Positions 1 through 6,552 of a stretch of DNA of 6,552 nt are shown here, piece after piece; position 1 is the first letter of the stretch, and each line of letters starts with the position of its first letter. The translations under genes and the position numbers were made by a program. The stretch comes from Lysobacterales bacterium (GTDB lineage: Bacteria; Pseudomonadota; Gammaproteobacteria; Xanthomonadales; SZUA-36). Location: positions 1-6,552 of the forward strand of contig JABSSV010000098.1 in the NCBI GenBank assembly GCA_013213875.1, read 5' to 3'. A model generated the notes under the pieces. It had not been told where the DNA came from and did no database searches. It saw nothing but the letters and a program-made list of their open reading frames with translations.

Positions 1-201
1 TACACACGTCGTTTCACGGCGCTTTACTCGGAACTGGCTGAAACCCATGATGCCCTCCTGGTGCCCTTTTTTATGGACGGCGTCGCGCTGGTCGACGGTA
101 TGATGCAGGCCGATGGTATTCACCCCAGCGAGCAGGCACAACCGCGCTTGTTGGACAACGTCTGGCGCATTCTTGGCCCCGCACTTAAGTCCGCACCTTA
201 G
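1..201 (+). CDS. tesA: TesA, acyl-CoA thioesterase I / arylesterase, 3' end only
   Basis: Frame 1 is open from the window edge and ends at TAG (199-201), giving the last 66 residues of a protein whose start lies outside. The sequence LVPFF-MDGVAL, then MQADGIHPSEQAQPRLLDN, is the hallmark C-terminus of the TesA branch of SGNH/GDSL hydrolases. The Asp and His of DGIHP are the conserved block V residues that complete the Ser-Asp-His catalytic triad; the GDS nucleophile motif is upstream of the window. In this family the enzyme is a periplasmic thioesterase, lysophospholipase and esterase acting on long-chain acyl-CoA and aryl esters. In many proteobacteria tesA sits beside a divergent ABC-transporter pair (ybbA-like); that side is not visible here. 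The frame ends cleanly with no sign of damage. It is followed by an 88-100 bp gap with its own promoter-like elements, so it is probably not co-transcribed with the pump genes. Confidence 0.93.
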   Translation, partial: YTRRFTALYSELAETHDALLVPFFMDGVALVDGMMQADGIHPSEQAQPRLLDNVWRILGPALKSAP

Positions 202-203
202 GT

Positions 204-258
204 GTAGAGCTGTGAGTCGGTCGTGAACACCAGATTCACGGTCGTTTCAAATCTCTAC
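204..258. promoter_or_regulatory. Nested inverted repeats and 21-bp-spaced direct repeat, probable operator region
   Basis: A perfect 6-bp inverted repeat, CGTGAA (222-227) and TTCACG (235-240), is separated by 7 bp. It is flanked by a second, wider one, GTAGAG (204-209) and CTCTAC (253-258). A 7-bp direct repeat CGGTCGT occurs at 218-224 and 239-245, exactly 21 bp or two helical turns apart, so both copies would face the same side of DNA. The cluster sits just upstream of the probable -10 box of the pump operon, where TetR- or MarR-type repressors or a response regulator often bind in front of RND pump genes. No regulator gene is in the window, and the binding protein is unknown. The inner hairpin could instead be a weak tesA terminator, but no T-run follows it. 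Short repeats like these can arise by chance. Confidence 0.35.
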
Positions 259-262
259 GCGG

Positions 263-268
263 TACAAT
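263..268 (+). promoter_or_regulatory. Candidate -10 box for the pump operon
   Basis: TACAAT matches the sigma-70 -10 consensus at 5 of 6 positions and would place the transcript start near 275, about 27 nt before the adaptor ATG. No good -35 hexamer lies 16-18 bp upstream. The nearest resemblance, TTCACG (235-240), is 22 bp away and forms half of the inverted repeat, which hints at activator dependence or regulated expression. A second possible -10, CATAAT (276-281), would give a very short leader and also lacks a -35. Confidence 0.35.
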
Positions 269-301
269 TGGCGGTCATAATAACTATGAGTGCGAAGCCG
301 A

Positions 302-1327
302 ATGACTGCTTATAAACGCTTGCTGCCGGCACTGCTGCTCCTATCCCTGTGTACGGCCGGCGCTGAGGCGCAGGCGCCCGCGGCAACACCACCCGGCGTG
401 GTGGTAGCGCCGGCGCGCGTCACCTCTTTCCCGCTGGCCGTAGAGGCTCTGGGTAATGCCTCGGCCAATGAGGCCATCGAAATCCGGCCGTTAATTTCAG
501 CACGGCTGAGTCGGGTCAATTTTCAGGAAGGTCAATATGTTGAGGCCGGCACGATGCTGGCTGAGCTGGAAAACATAGAACCACTGGCGGATTTGGCCGC
601 GGCGCGCGCTACCCTGGCCGATTCGGAAGCCCAATACCAGCGCCTAAGTCAGCTCTATAAGACCAATGTGGTGGCGCAGTCCGAATTGCAGGGCGTGACC
701 GCCCGGCGGGAAGCGGATCTGGCGGCGGTAGCCGCGGCTGAGGCCCGCCTGGCCTACACGGTGATCAGCGCGCCCTTTGCAGGCAACCTGGGTCTCCGCC
801 GCGTGAGTGCCGGCAGTCTGGTCGGGCCGGAAACGGTCATCACCACACTGGATGATACGGGCTCAATCAAGCTGGATTTTGATGTGCCTGAGGTACATAT
901 TGCGCTGCTGAGGCCGGGCCTGTCTGTCACAGCCCGCAGCGCGGCCTATCCCGATGCGGTTTTTAGCGGCGAGGTGACCTCGGTTGATACCCGCGTGGAT
1001 CCGGTCAGTCGAACCATCATGGTGCGCTCCCAGGTGGACAACGCGTCCGGTCAGCTCCGCGCCGGCATGTTCCTTACCGTCAGCCTCTTACAGCAGGACA
1101 TTCAGGCGCTGGTGATTCCGGAGCAGGCCATTGTGCCGGAGCGCAGCCAGCAGTTTGTCTGGCGTGTCACGGCATCTGGTGTGGCTGAGTTGCGGGAGGT
1201 TAGCACCGGGCGCCGTCGCCCGGGCGAGGTGGAGATTCTCGCGGGTCTGGCACCGGGCGATCAGGTCATCGTCGAGGGCACGCAAAAGGCCCGTGACGGC
1301 CAGCCGGTCACCTTGCTGCAGCCATGA
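302..1327 (+). CDS. RND efflux pump periplasmic adaptor (membrane fusion protein, HlyD/AcrA type)
   Basis: This is the adaptor that bridges an inner-membrane RND permease and an outer-membrane channel. From ATG 302 it is 341 aa. Residues 1-23 are a Sec signal peptide (K5 R6, then an Ala/Leu-rich core, with AEA before Q24). Residue C17 follows LSL, not a lipobox, so it is probably not lipidated, unlike AcrA. A lipoyl/barrel-sandwich half follows at about 60-90 (FQEGQYVEAG), then a short alpha-helical hairpin at about 93-150 rich in Ala, Glu and Gln. The second lipoyl half starts at TVISAPFAG (153-161), and beta-barrel and membrane-proximal domains run to the end (GDQVIVEG near the C-terminus). 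GTG 290 is in frame and would add four residues, but neither start has a strong ribosome site. ATG 302 has a weak GAAG at 294-297 and gives the better signal peptide. The stop overlaps the permease start by ATGA (1324-1327), indicating translational coupling. Family is certain; substrate is not. Confidence 0.93.
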   Translation: MTAYKRLLPALLLLSLCTAGAEAQAPAATPPGVVVAPARVTSFPLAVEALGNASANEAIEIRPLISARLSRVNFQEGQYVEAGTMLAELENIEPLADLAAARATLADSEAQYQRLSQLYKTNVVAQSELQGVTARREADLAAVAAAEARLAYTVISAPFAGNLGLRRVSAGSLVGPETVITTLDDTGSIKLDFDVPEVHIALLRPGLSVTARSAAYPDAVFSGEVTSVDTRVDPVSRTIMVRSQVDNASGQLRAGMFLTVSLLQQDIQALVIPEQAIVPERSQQFVWRVTASGVAELREVSTGRRRPGEVEILAGLAPGDQVIVEGTQKARDGQPVTLLQP

Positions 1328-4300
1328 TTCTCTCCGATCAATCGGTACGCCGGCCGGTCTTCGCCAGTGTCATTTCCCTGTTGCTGGTGATTCTCGGTAT
1401 CTCCGCCATGCTCAAGCTGCCGGTGCGTCAGTATCCGGACGTGGATTCACCGGTGGTATCTGTAGAGGTCAGCTACCGCGGTGCTTCCGCCGAGGTGGTC
1501 GAGACCAAGGTCACCCAGGTGGTGGAAGATGCGGTAGCCGGTATCGAGGGCATTGAGAAGCTCACCTCCAGCAGCCGCGATGAGCGTTCCGATGTGCGCA
1601 TTGAGTTCGCCCTGTCGCGCGATATTGATGCGGCGGCCAACGACGTTCGCGATCGGGTTTCACGGGTAGTGGATCAGCTGCCTACGGAGGCTGACGCGCC
1701 GGAGATTTCTAAGGCCGATAGCAGTACCCAATCGGTTATGTGGCTCAATCTCACCTCGGACCGCATGAGTGGTCTGGAAATTACCGATTTTGCCGATCGC
1801 TATCTGGTTGATCGTTTTTCTACCGTGAGCGGCGTGGCGCGGGTGCGTATTTCCGGAGCGCGCCGCTACGCCATGCGCATCTGGCTGGATCGGGAAAGTC
1901 TGGCGGCCCGTGGTCTCACGGTCAGCGATGTGGAAGTGGCTCTGCGCGCGGAAAATGTTGAGCTGCCGGCCGGTCGGCTGGAATCCACGCAGCGCGAATT
2001 TACCCTGCGCACGGACACGGGCTTTCGCAACGAAGACGATTTTCGACGGCTGGTTATCGGTCGTGGTGCCGATGGGCAGCTGGTGCGCCTGGCCGAGGTC
2101 TCGGAGGTGCGCATAGGTGCGGAAAACGAGCGCAGCATCGCGCGGGCCAACGGTGTCCCGGCGGTCTCCCTCGGCATTGAGCAGCTGTCCAAGGCCAATA
2201 GCGTGCTGGTTTCGCGCGCGGTGCGGGAGGAATTGCTGGCGGTGCAGGATGATCTGCCACCGGGCATGACCCTGTCGGTTAACTATGATCGCGCCGAGTT
2301 TATTGAAGCTTCCATGAACGAGGTCTACAAGGCACTGGTCGTGGCTCTGGTGCTGGTGCTGATTGTTATTTACGTTTTCCTGGGGTCTCTGCGGGCGACC
2401 CTGATTCCGGCCATCGTGGTACCCGTATCGGTGGTTTCCACCTTTATCGTCATGGCCGCCATGGGCTACACCATCAACATCCTGACCCTGCTCGGGCTGG
2501 TGCTGGCCATCGGGCTGGTGGTGGATGATGCGATCGTGGTGCTGGAGAACATCTACCGGCGCATCGAGGATGGCCAGAAACCGCTATTGGCGGCTTTGGA
2601 CGGCTCGCGGGAGATCGGCTTTGCCGTGATTGCCACCACCGGCGTGCTGGTGGCTGTTTTCGTCCCTCTATCGTTTATTGACGGCGATATCGGTCGTCTG
2701 TTCCGGGAGTTTGGTATCACGCTGGCCGCGGCGGTGATTTTCTCCAGCCTGGTGGCGCTGACGCTCACGCCCATGCTGTGTTCGAAGTTGCTCAAGGGGC
2801 GACAGCTGCGGCGCGGTCTCGCGAAGGCCGTCGACGCCTTCTTTTTGCGCCTTATGGGGCTCTATCGACGCGCGCTGGCTCAGGTACTCCGGGTGCCCTG
2901 GTTGGTGCTGGCGCTGGTGCTGATGATCAGCGTGGGCGCGGGGTGGCTGCTGCGCGTGCTGCCGTCCGAGTATGCGCCCAACGAAGACCGTGGGTCCCTC
3001 TGGATTCTGCTCCGCGCGCCGGAGGGAGCGTCGCTCGAATACACCGATCGCTTTACGCGCCAGATGGAATCTATCGTGTCCGCGGAGGTGGGTGAGGGTA
3101 AGCCGGTGTTGCGCTATCTCACGCGCTTGCCGGGCGGCTGGGGCAGTGCGGAAGTCAACTCCTCCCGGCTCATCGTGCTTATGCAGCACTGGGATGAGCG
3201 GGACGAACGGGATGTGGATATCGCTGCACGGATCAATGAGCAGCTGGCATCCATACCCGGTGCCCGTGCCTTCGGGCGCACCTCGCGCGCGCTGGGCGTG
3301 CGTGGTGGCGGTTCGCCTATCGAGCTGGTGCTGGGTGGGCCTGACTACGAGACCCTGAAGCGCTGGCGGGATCGCATGCTGGAAGCTATGGAGGCCATGC
3401 CGGAACTGGAAGACCCGGACAGCGACTATCAGGAACGCAAGCCGCAGATGAACATCAGTGTTGATCGGGATCGTGCCGGTGCGCTCGGCGTATCCCTGTC
3501 GGCGGTGGGCCGAACGCTGGAAACCATGCTGGGTTCCCGTGTGGTCACCACCTATGTGGACCGCGGGCGCGAGTATCGCGTGATTCTGCAGGGCCGCGAT
3601 TCAGATCGCGCCAGTACGGAAGACCTGACCAACCTCTATGTGCGTTCGGAGACCACGGGCAAGCTGATTCCCCTGGCCAATCTGGTGCAGATTCAGGAGG
3701 TGGCCGGTCCCGGTGAATTGAACCGCTTTGATCGCATGCGGGCCATCACGCTGAGTGCCAATTTGGCGGACGGCGTACGCCTCGGCGCAGCTATTGAGGC
3801 GCTGGCGGCGACTGCGGAGATGACGCTGCCTGCCAGTGCACGGGTCAGTTGGGATGGGGAGAGTCAGGATTTTCTGGAGTCCGGCTTCTCGCTGTATCTC
3901 ACCTTCGCGCTGGCTCTGCTAATCGTTTTTCTGGTGCTGGCCGCACAGTTTGAAAGCTTTGTGAACCCGCTAATTATTCTGGTGACGGTGCCGCTGGCCC
4001 TGTCGGGCGCGCTACTGGGCCTGTGGTTAAGCGGCGGCTCCATCAACGTGTTCAGCCAGATCGGCGCCATTTTGCTGATTGGCCTGTCCGCCAAGAATGG
4101 CGTGCTGATCGTGGAGTTTGCCAACCAGCTGCGCGATCGGGGGCGCTCCCTGCGTGATGCCATCATAGACGCCTCGGCGGTACGTTTGCGCCCCATTCTT
4201 ATGACCAGTGCCTGCACGACTTTCGGCGCCATGCCGCTGCTGCTGGCCAGCGGTGCCGGTGCGGAGTCCCGTGCGCCTATTGGAGTGGTGGTGGTTTACG

Positions 4301-4482
4301 GCGTTACCATTTCCGCCGTGCTGACCCTGTTTGCGGTGCCGGCGCTTTACCTGCTCTTCGCGCGCAATACCCGCTCGCCCCAGCACATGTCGCGCGTGAT
4401 TGAGCGGCTGCGCGCGACCGTCAGTGAGACGCCTGCCGTGCCGGAAGATGGTGCTAGGCGATCAGAGGAATCATCAACCTGA
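1324..4482 (+). CDS. RND multidrug efflux permease, HAE1 family (AcrB-like)
   Basis: This is the inner-membrane, proton-driven pump subunit, expected to work as a trimer that captures substrates from the periplasm or outer membrane leaflet. Its 1052 aa match the usual HAE1 length (AcrB is about 1050). The internal duplication is visible. TM1 is near 11-30, followed by a large periplasmic loop; TM2-6 are near 337-487; TM7 is near 525-545, followed by a second large loop; TM8-12 are near 857-1012. The proton-relay residues are intact: adjacent Asp401-Asp402 in GLVVDDAIVVLENIYRR (TM4) and Lys924 in LSAKNGVLIVEFANQLRDRG (TM10), with the TM11 RPILMTSACTTFGAMPLLLA stretch. The start ATG overlaps the adaptor stop, with no separate Shine-Dalgarno, so translation is coupled. 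No outer-membrane factor gene follows, so a TolC-type channel encoded elsewhere is inferred. Heavy-metal (HME) type is unlikely given the HAE-like TM4 motif. The exported compound cannot be predicted, and there is no frameshift or truncation. Confidence 0.96.
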   Translation: MILSDQSVRRPVFASVISLLLVILGISAMLKLPVRQYPDVDSPVVSVEVSYRGASAEVVETKVTQVVEDAVAGIEGIEKLTSSSRDERSDVRIEFALSRDIDAAANDVRDRVSRVVDQLPTEADAPEISKADSSTQSVMWLNLTSDRMSGLEITDFADRYLVDRFSTVSGVARVRISGARRYAMRIWLDRESLAARGLTVSDVEVALRAENVELPAGRLESTQREFTLRTDTGFRNEDDFRRLVIGRGADGQLVRLAEVSEVRIGAENERSIARANGVPAVSLGIEQLSKANSVLVSRAVREELLAVQDDLPPGMTLSVNYDRAEFIEASMNEVYKALVVALVLVLIVIYVFLGSLRATLIPAIVVPVSVVSTFIVMAAMGYTINILTLLGLVLAIGLVVDDAIVVLENIYRRIEDGQKPLLAALDGSREIGFAVIATTGVLVAVFVPLSFIDGDIGRLFREFGITLAAAVIFSSLVALTLTPMLCSKLLKGRQLRRGLAKAVDAFFLRLMGLYRRALAQVLRVPWLVLALVLMISVGAGWLLRVLPSEYAPNEDRGSLWILLRAPEGASLEYTDRFTRQMESIVSAEVGEGKPVLRYLTRLPGGWGSAEVNSSRLIVLMQHWDERDERDVDIAARINEQLASIPGARAFGRTSRALGVRGGGSPIELVLGGPDYETLKRWRDRMLEAMEAMPELEDPDSDYQERKPQMNISVDRDRAGALGVSLSAVGRTLETMLGSRVVTTYVDRGREYRVILQGRDSDRASTEDLTNLYVRSETTGKLIPLANLVQIQEVAGPGELNRFDRMRAITLSANLADGVRLGAAIEALAATAEMTLPASARVSWDGESQDFLESGFSLYLTFALALLIVFLVLAAQFESFVNPLIILVTVPLALSGALLGLWLSGGSINVFSQIGAILLIGLSAKNGVLIVEFANQLRDRGRSLRDAIIDASAVRLRPILMTSACTTFGAMPLLLASGAGAESRAPIGVVVVYGVTISAVLTLFAVPALYLLFARNTRSPQHMSRVIERLRATVSETPAVPEDGARRSEESST

Positions 4483-4489
4483 CCGATCC

Positions 4490-4513
4490 CGGAAGGGCTG
4501 CATGGCCCTCCCG
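4490..4513 (+). terminator. GC-rich hairpin after the pump operon, possible weak terminator or attenuator
   Basis: The arms 4490-4498 and 4505-4513 pair over nine positions with one A-C mismatch (4493/4510), around the 6-nt loop TGCATG. The hairpin begins 7 nt after the permease stop. Only a short T-run (4522-4525) follows, about 9 nt beyond the stem, so it is not a classic intrinsic terminator. It may give partial termination, mRNA 3' end protection for the pump message, or nothing. The methyltransferase Shine-Dalgarno lies 15 nt further on. Confidence 0.45.
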
Positions 4514-4528
4514 TCAATAGCTTTTATG

Positions 4529-4534
4529 AAGGAG
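4529..4534 (+). promoter_or_regulatory. Strong Shine-Dalgarno deciding the methyltransferase start
   Basis: AAGGAG lies 6 nt before ATG 4541. It selects this start over the in-frame upstream codons that reach back to 4400 inside the permease gene. The choice is confirmed by the signal peptide that begins exactly at ATG 4541. Confidence 0.85.
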
Positions 4535-4540
4535 AACACA

Positions 4541-5353
4541 ATGAAGCAACGCATACTGGCCCTTGGCTTATTGCTCGCCGCGCCGCTGGCGCAGGCGGAG
4601 ACTTTCGCAGAGCGTGTGGCGCAGGCTTCCGTAGCCGATCACCGCAGCGCCTCCAACGTGGCGCGCAACGCTTTTCGCCATCCCGCGGAAACGCTCGACT
4701 TCTTTGGTTTTGAAGACGGCATGAGCGTGCTTGAAATCTGGCCCGGTGGTGGCTGGTACACGGAGGTGCTGGCTCCGGCCGTGCGCGACCATGGTCGCTT
4801 CACCATTGCCCAGTGGGATCCGGAAGTTGCTGATCAGCCGTCCTACCGCTATACGCTGCCTGAGCGTCTGCAGGCAAAGTTTGATGCCAACCCCGAGATC
4901 TATGACCAGGTAGAGATGGTGTATTTTTCACCACCGGCTTCCGCATCGCTGGGCGCGGACGACAGCTATGACCTGATTCTTACCTTCCGCAACACGCACG
5001 GCTGGGTAGCCGGCAATATGGAGGAAGATATGTTTGCGGAGTTTGCGCGCGTGCTGAAGCCCGGCGGGGTGCTGGGCGTGGTGCAGCACCGCGCGGCCGA
5101 GGGCAGTGATGCGGCAGAGACTGCACCCTGGGGCTATGTGCCGGAAGCCCACGTCAAAGCGCTGGCTGCGGAGGCTGGCCTGGAATTTGATGCGGCCTCG
5201 GAAGTGAATGCCAATCCGCTGGATACCCGTGACCATCCAGAGGGTGTCTGGACGCTGCCTCCGAGCTACGAGCTGGGTGACAAGGATCGGGAGAAGTACG
5301 CGGCCATCGGCGAGTCCGATCGCATGACCTTGCGTTTTCGCAAACCCGAATAA
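4541..5353 (+). CDS. Predicted exported class I SAM-dependent methyltransferase-like protein (COG4798 type)
   Basis: From ATG 4541 the protein has 270 aa. Residues 1-19 form a clean Sec signal peptide (K2 R4, Leu/Ala core, AQA before E20), so the mature protein should be periplasmic. The rest has a class I methyltransferase layout. Motif I is VLEIWPGGGWYTEVLAP (63-79), where Gly69-Gly71 are the SAM-loop glycines and Glu65 leads the strand. An acidic strand end comes at YDLILTFRNTHGW (143-155), and the post-motif strand VLKPGGVLGVVQHR at 171-184. I recognise this as the predicted-methyltransferase family COG4798, whose members often carry signal peptides. No substrate is known to me, and SAM is not normally thought to be available in the periplasm. 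It could therefore bind another ligand or have lost catalysis. It lies 58 bp after the pump genes with its own ribosome site but no obvious promoter, so read-through from the pump operon is possible. It ends 3 bp from the convergent GT41 gene. Confidence 0.85.
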   Translation: MKQRILALGLLLAAPLAQAETFAERVAQASVADHRSASNVARNAFRHPAETLDFFGFEDGMSVLEIWPGGGWYTEVLAPAVRDHGRFTIAQWDPEVADQPSYRYTLPERLQAKFDANPEIYDQVEMVYFSPPASASLGADDSYDLILTFRNTHGWVAGNMEEDMFAEFARVLKPGGVLGVVQHRAAEGSDAAETAPWGYVPEAHVKALAAEAGLEFDAASEVNANPLDTRDHPEGVWTLPPSYELGDKDREKYAAIGESDRMTLRFRKPE

Positions 5354-5356
5354 AGG

Positions 5357-6552
5357 CTAGCGAGCCCTAGCGGGCGGCACATCGAAGGCGTCGCGCCGCC
5401 CGGCCCGGTATTGCCGGGCCATCTCCTCGTAGGCTGCTTCCAGCGCGCGGGTGGTGGCTTGTGTATCAAACAGGGGCAGCTGCCCGCGTGACTGAATCAG
5501 CTGCTCGCGGTATTGCCGCAGCTGCTCCGGTGCGGCGATCAGGTCCAGGGCGCGCTCACGATAGTGGGCGCGGTCCCGGCAGATAAGCTCCGGCATCTCG
5601 CAGGCGGCCAGCAGGCTGGCGCCCACGCGACTGGCGAAGGTGGTTCCCGGCCAGCTGAGCACCGGACAGCCCATCCACAGGGCATCGGACGCGGTGGTGT
5701 GCGCGTTGTAGGGCCAACTATCCAGAAACAGATCGGCGTGGTGGTAAAGGGCGAGATAGGCTTCCAGCGGGCGCGATTTGCTGAATATCAAGCGCTCCGG
5801 TGCGATGCCCGCCGCCTGCACATAGGACCGCAAAGATTTGGCTGCCAGGTGGCTGCCCTCCCGCCCCAGCAGCCAAAGCACGGTCTCCGGTGCCGCACGT
5901 AGAATGTGCAGCCAGCAATCCAGCGTATCCTGATTGAACTTCCAGGCATTGTTGAAACAGCACAGTACGATGCCGTCCCTTGGCAGCCCATGGTCCTCAC
6001 GGCTGCCGCTGGCGGCGGGCAGCGGCCGCTGGCGATCATTGATCTGATAGCTGTCCGGCAGGCGCACCAGTGTCTCCTGGTAGCTGTCCGCGTGCTCCGG
6101 TGGGGTCACCCAGGCATCACCAATGAGATAGTCAATCCAGGGCGCGCCCAGCGTGCCCGGATAGCCCAGATAATGTATCTGAACAGGCGCCGGGCGTAGC
6201 GCCAGAATTTCTGGTGCGGCGTCCAGCGTGTGTCCCTTCAGATCGACCAGCAAGTCAACACCGTCAGCACGCATGCGTGCGGCGGCCTCGCTGGGGCTCA
6301 TGCCTTTGAGATCGATAAACTCATCGAAGGCCTTGACCAGTCGCTGGCGCATGGCGCTGCCGTCGTCCGGGCCATTGGCATAGGCCAGGATCCGAAAGCG
6401 GCTACGGTCATGTGCCTCGAAGAGGCCGGCGCTGAGATAGGCCGTTGGATGGCGATGAAAATCAGCCGACAGATAGCCAATGGTGAGTCGCTGCTCTGGT
6501 GCAGACAATGTGGGTGGGCTCGCGGGCTGTTCAGGCCACTGGGCGCTCCATA
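5357..6552 (-). CDS. SPINDLY/OGT-type protein O-GlcNAc transferase (GT41), C-terminal catalytic part, 5' end cut
   Basis: The frame is open to the right window edge with no stop and no in-frame ATG. The only start-like codon, TTG at 6508, falls inside a continuous reading frame (WSAQWPEQPASPPT precedes it), so the gene is partial. Numbering from that TTG, the 383 visible residues cover nearly the whole GT41 domain. LTIGYLSADFHRHPTAYL (8-25) holds His20, matching the catalytic-region His in the human OGT DFGNHPTSHL motif. LVDLKGHTLDAAPEILALRPAPVQ (87-110) and YLGYPGTLGAPWIDYLI (113-129) follow. CCFNNAWKFNQ (183-193) holds Lys190, equivalent to the UDP-contacting Lys. YNAHTTASDALWMGCPVL (267-284) is the nucleotide-binding signature. 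Full-length family members carry TPR repeats before this domain; whether they exist here cannot be seen. The family transfers GlcNAc (OGT) or fucose (SPY) from the nucleotide sugar to Ser/Thr of proteins; bacterial members are mostly uncharacterised. Key residues look intact. Confidence 0.92.
   Translation of the reverse strand, partial: WSAQWPEQPASPPTLSAPEQRLTIGYLSADFHRHPTAYLSAGLFEAHDRSRFRILAYANGPDDGSAMRQRLVKAFDEFIDLKGMSPSEAAARMRADGVDLLVDLKGHTLDAAPEILALRPAPVQIHYLGYPGTLGAPWIDYLIGDAWVTPPEHADSYQETLVRLPDSYQINDRQRPLPAASGSREDHGLPRDGIVLCCFNNAWKFNQDTLDCWLHILRAAPETVLWLLGREGSHLAAKSLRSYVQAAGIAPERLIFSKSRPLEAYLALYHHADLFLDSWPYNAHTTASDALWMGCPVLSWPGTTFASRVGASLLAACEMPELICRDRAHYRERALDLIAAPEQLRQYREQLIQSRGQLPLFDTQATTRALEAAYEEMARQYRAGRRDAFDVPPARAR

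Noticed and set aside
222..240. CRP-type binding site (GTGA...TCAC)
   Set aside because: The half-sites are 9 bp apart instead of the 6 bp of the CRP consensus, so it was kept only as an unassigned inverted repeat.
222..250. Intrinsic terminator for tesA
   Set aside because: The stem is only 6 bp and not GC-rich, and no T-run follows; a regulatory inverted repeat is at least as likely.
347..355. Lipoprotein signal at adaptor residue C17
   Set aside because: The residues before Cys are L-S-L; a lipobox needs a small residue at -1. Cleavage after AEA by signal peptidase I fits better.
2668..3189. Antisense open frame of 173 codons inside the permease gene
   Set aside because: It is Arg/His/Gln-rich with no recognisable domain, lies opposite a strongly conserved gene, and is a typical shadow frame in GC-rich DNA. 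The same applies to the other antisense and alternate frames within the pump, methyltransferase and GT41 genes.
4400..4540. Upstream in-frame extension of the methyltransferase gene by 47 codons into the permease gene
   Set aside because: The AAGGAG site 6 nt before ATG 4541 and the signal peptide beginning there show the true start; the extension has no family resemblance.
6506..6508. TTG as the true start of the GT41 gene
   Set aside because: The frame continues open to the window edge, family members have a long N-terminal region before this point, and no ribosome site is evident upstream of the TTG. The gene is more likely cut by the window.

Overview
The window looks like ordinary chromosomal DNA from a GC-rich (about 60% by eye) Gram-negative bacterium. 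The tesA tail, the HAE1-type RND pump with its periplasmic adaptor, and two Sec signal peptides all fit a gammaproteobacterium. I cannot name the genus from sequence alone. There are no RNA genes, insertion sequences, CRISPR arrays or phage genes, and no gene-free stretch longer than about 90 bp.

Layout, left to right. Positions 1-201 hold the 3' end of tesA (SGNH-family acyl-CoA thioesterase/lysophospholipase), on the + strand. Positions 202-301 form a short gap carrying nested inverted repeats, a 7-bp direct repeat at 21-bp spacing and a probable -10 box. This is the best candidate for the pump promoter and operator. Positions 302-1327 encode a periplasmic adaptor (membrane fusion protein), and 1324-4482 encode its inner-membrane RND permease. 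The two genes overlap by ATGA and are surely one transcript. No outer-membrane channel gene follows, so the pump presumably borrows a TolC-like channel encoded elsewhere. A GC-rich hairpin (4490-4513) separates the pump from a secreted methyltransferase-fold protein (4541-5353), which has its own strong Shine-Dalgarno. Converging on it from the right, with only 3 bp between stop codons, is the catalytic domain of a SPINDLY/OGT-type (GT41) protein O-linked N-acetylglucosamine transferase (5357 to beyond 6552, - strand). Its N-terminal part lies outside the window.

How they work together: only the adaptor and permease form a clear functional unit, a tripartite proton-driven export pump. The methyltransferase-like protein, the thioesterase and the glycosyltransferase have no demonstrated link to it. 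I did not find convincing evidence of a new multi-gene system. The points most worth a second look are the exported SAM-methyltransferase fold, the bacterial OGT-like enzyme, and the operator-like architecture in front of the pump.
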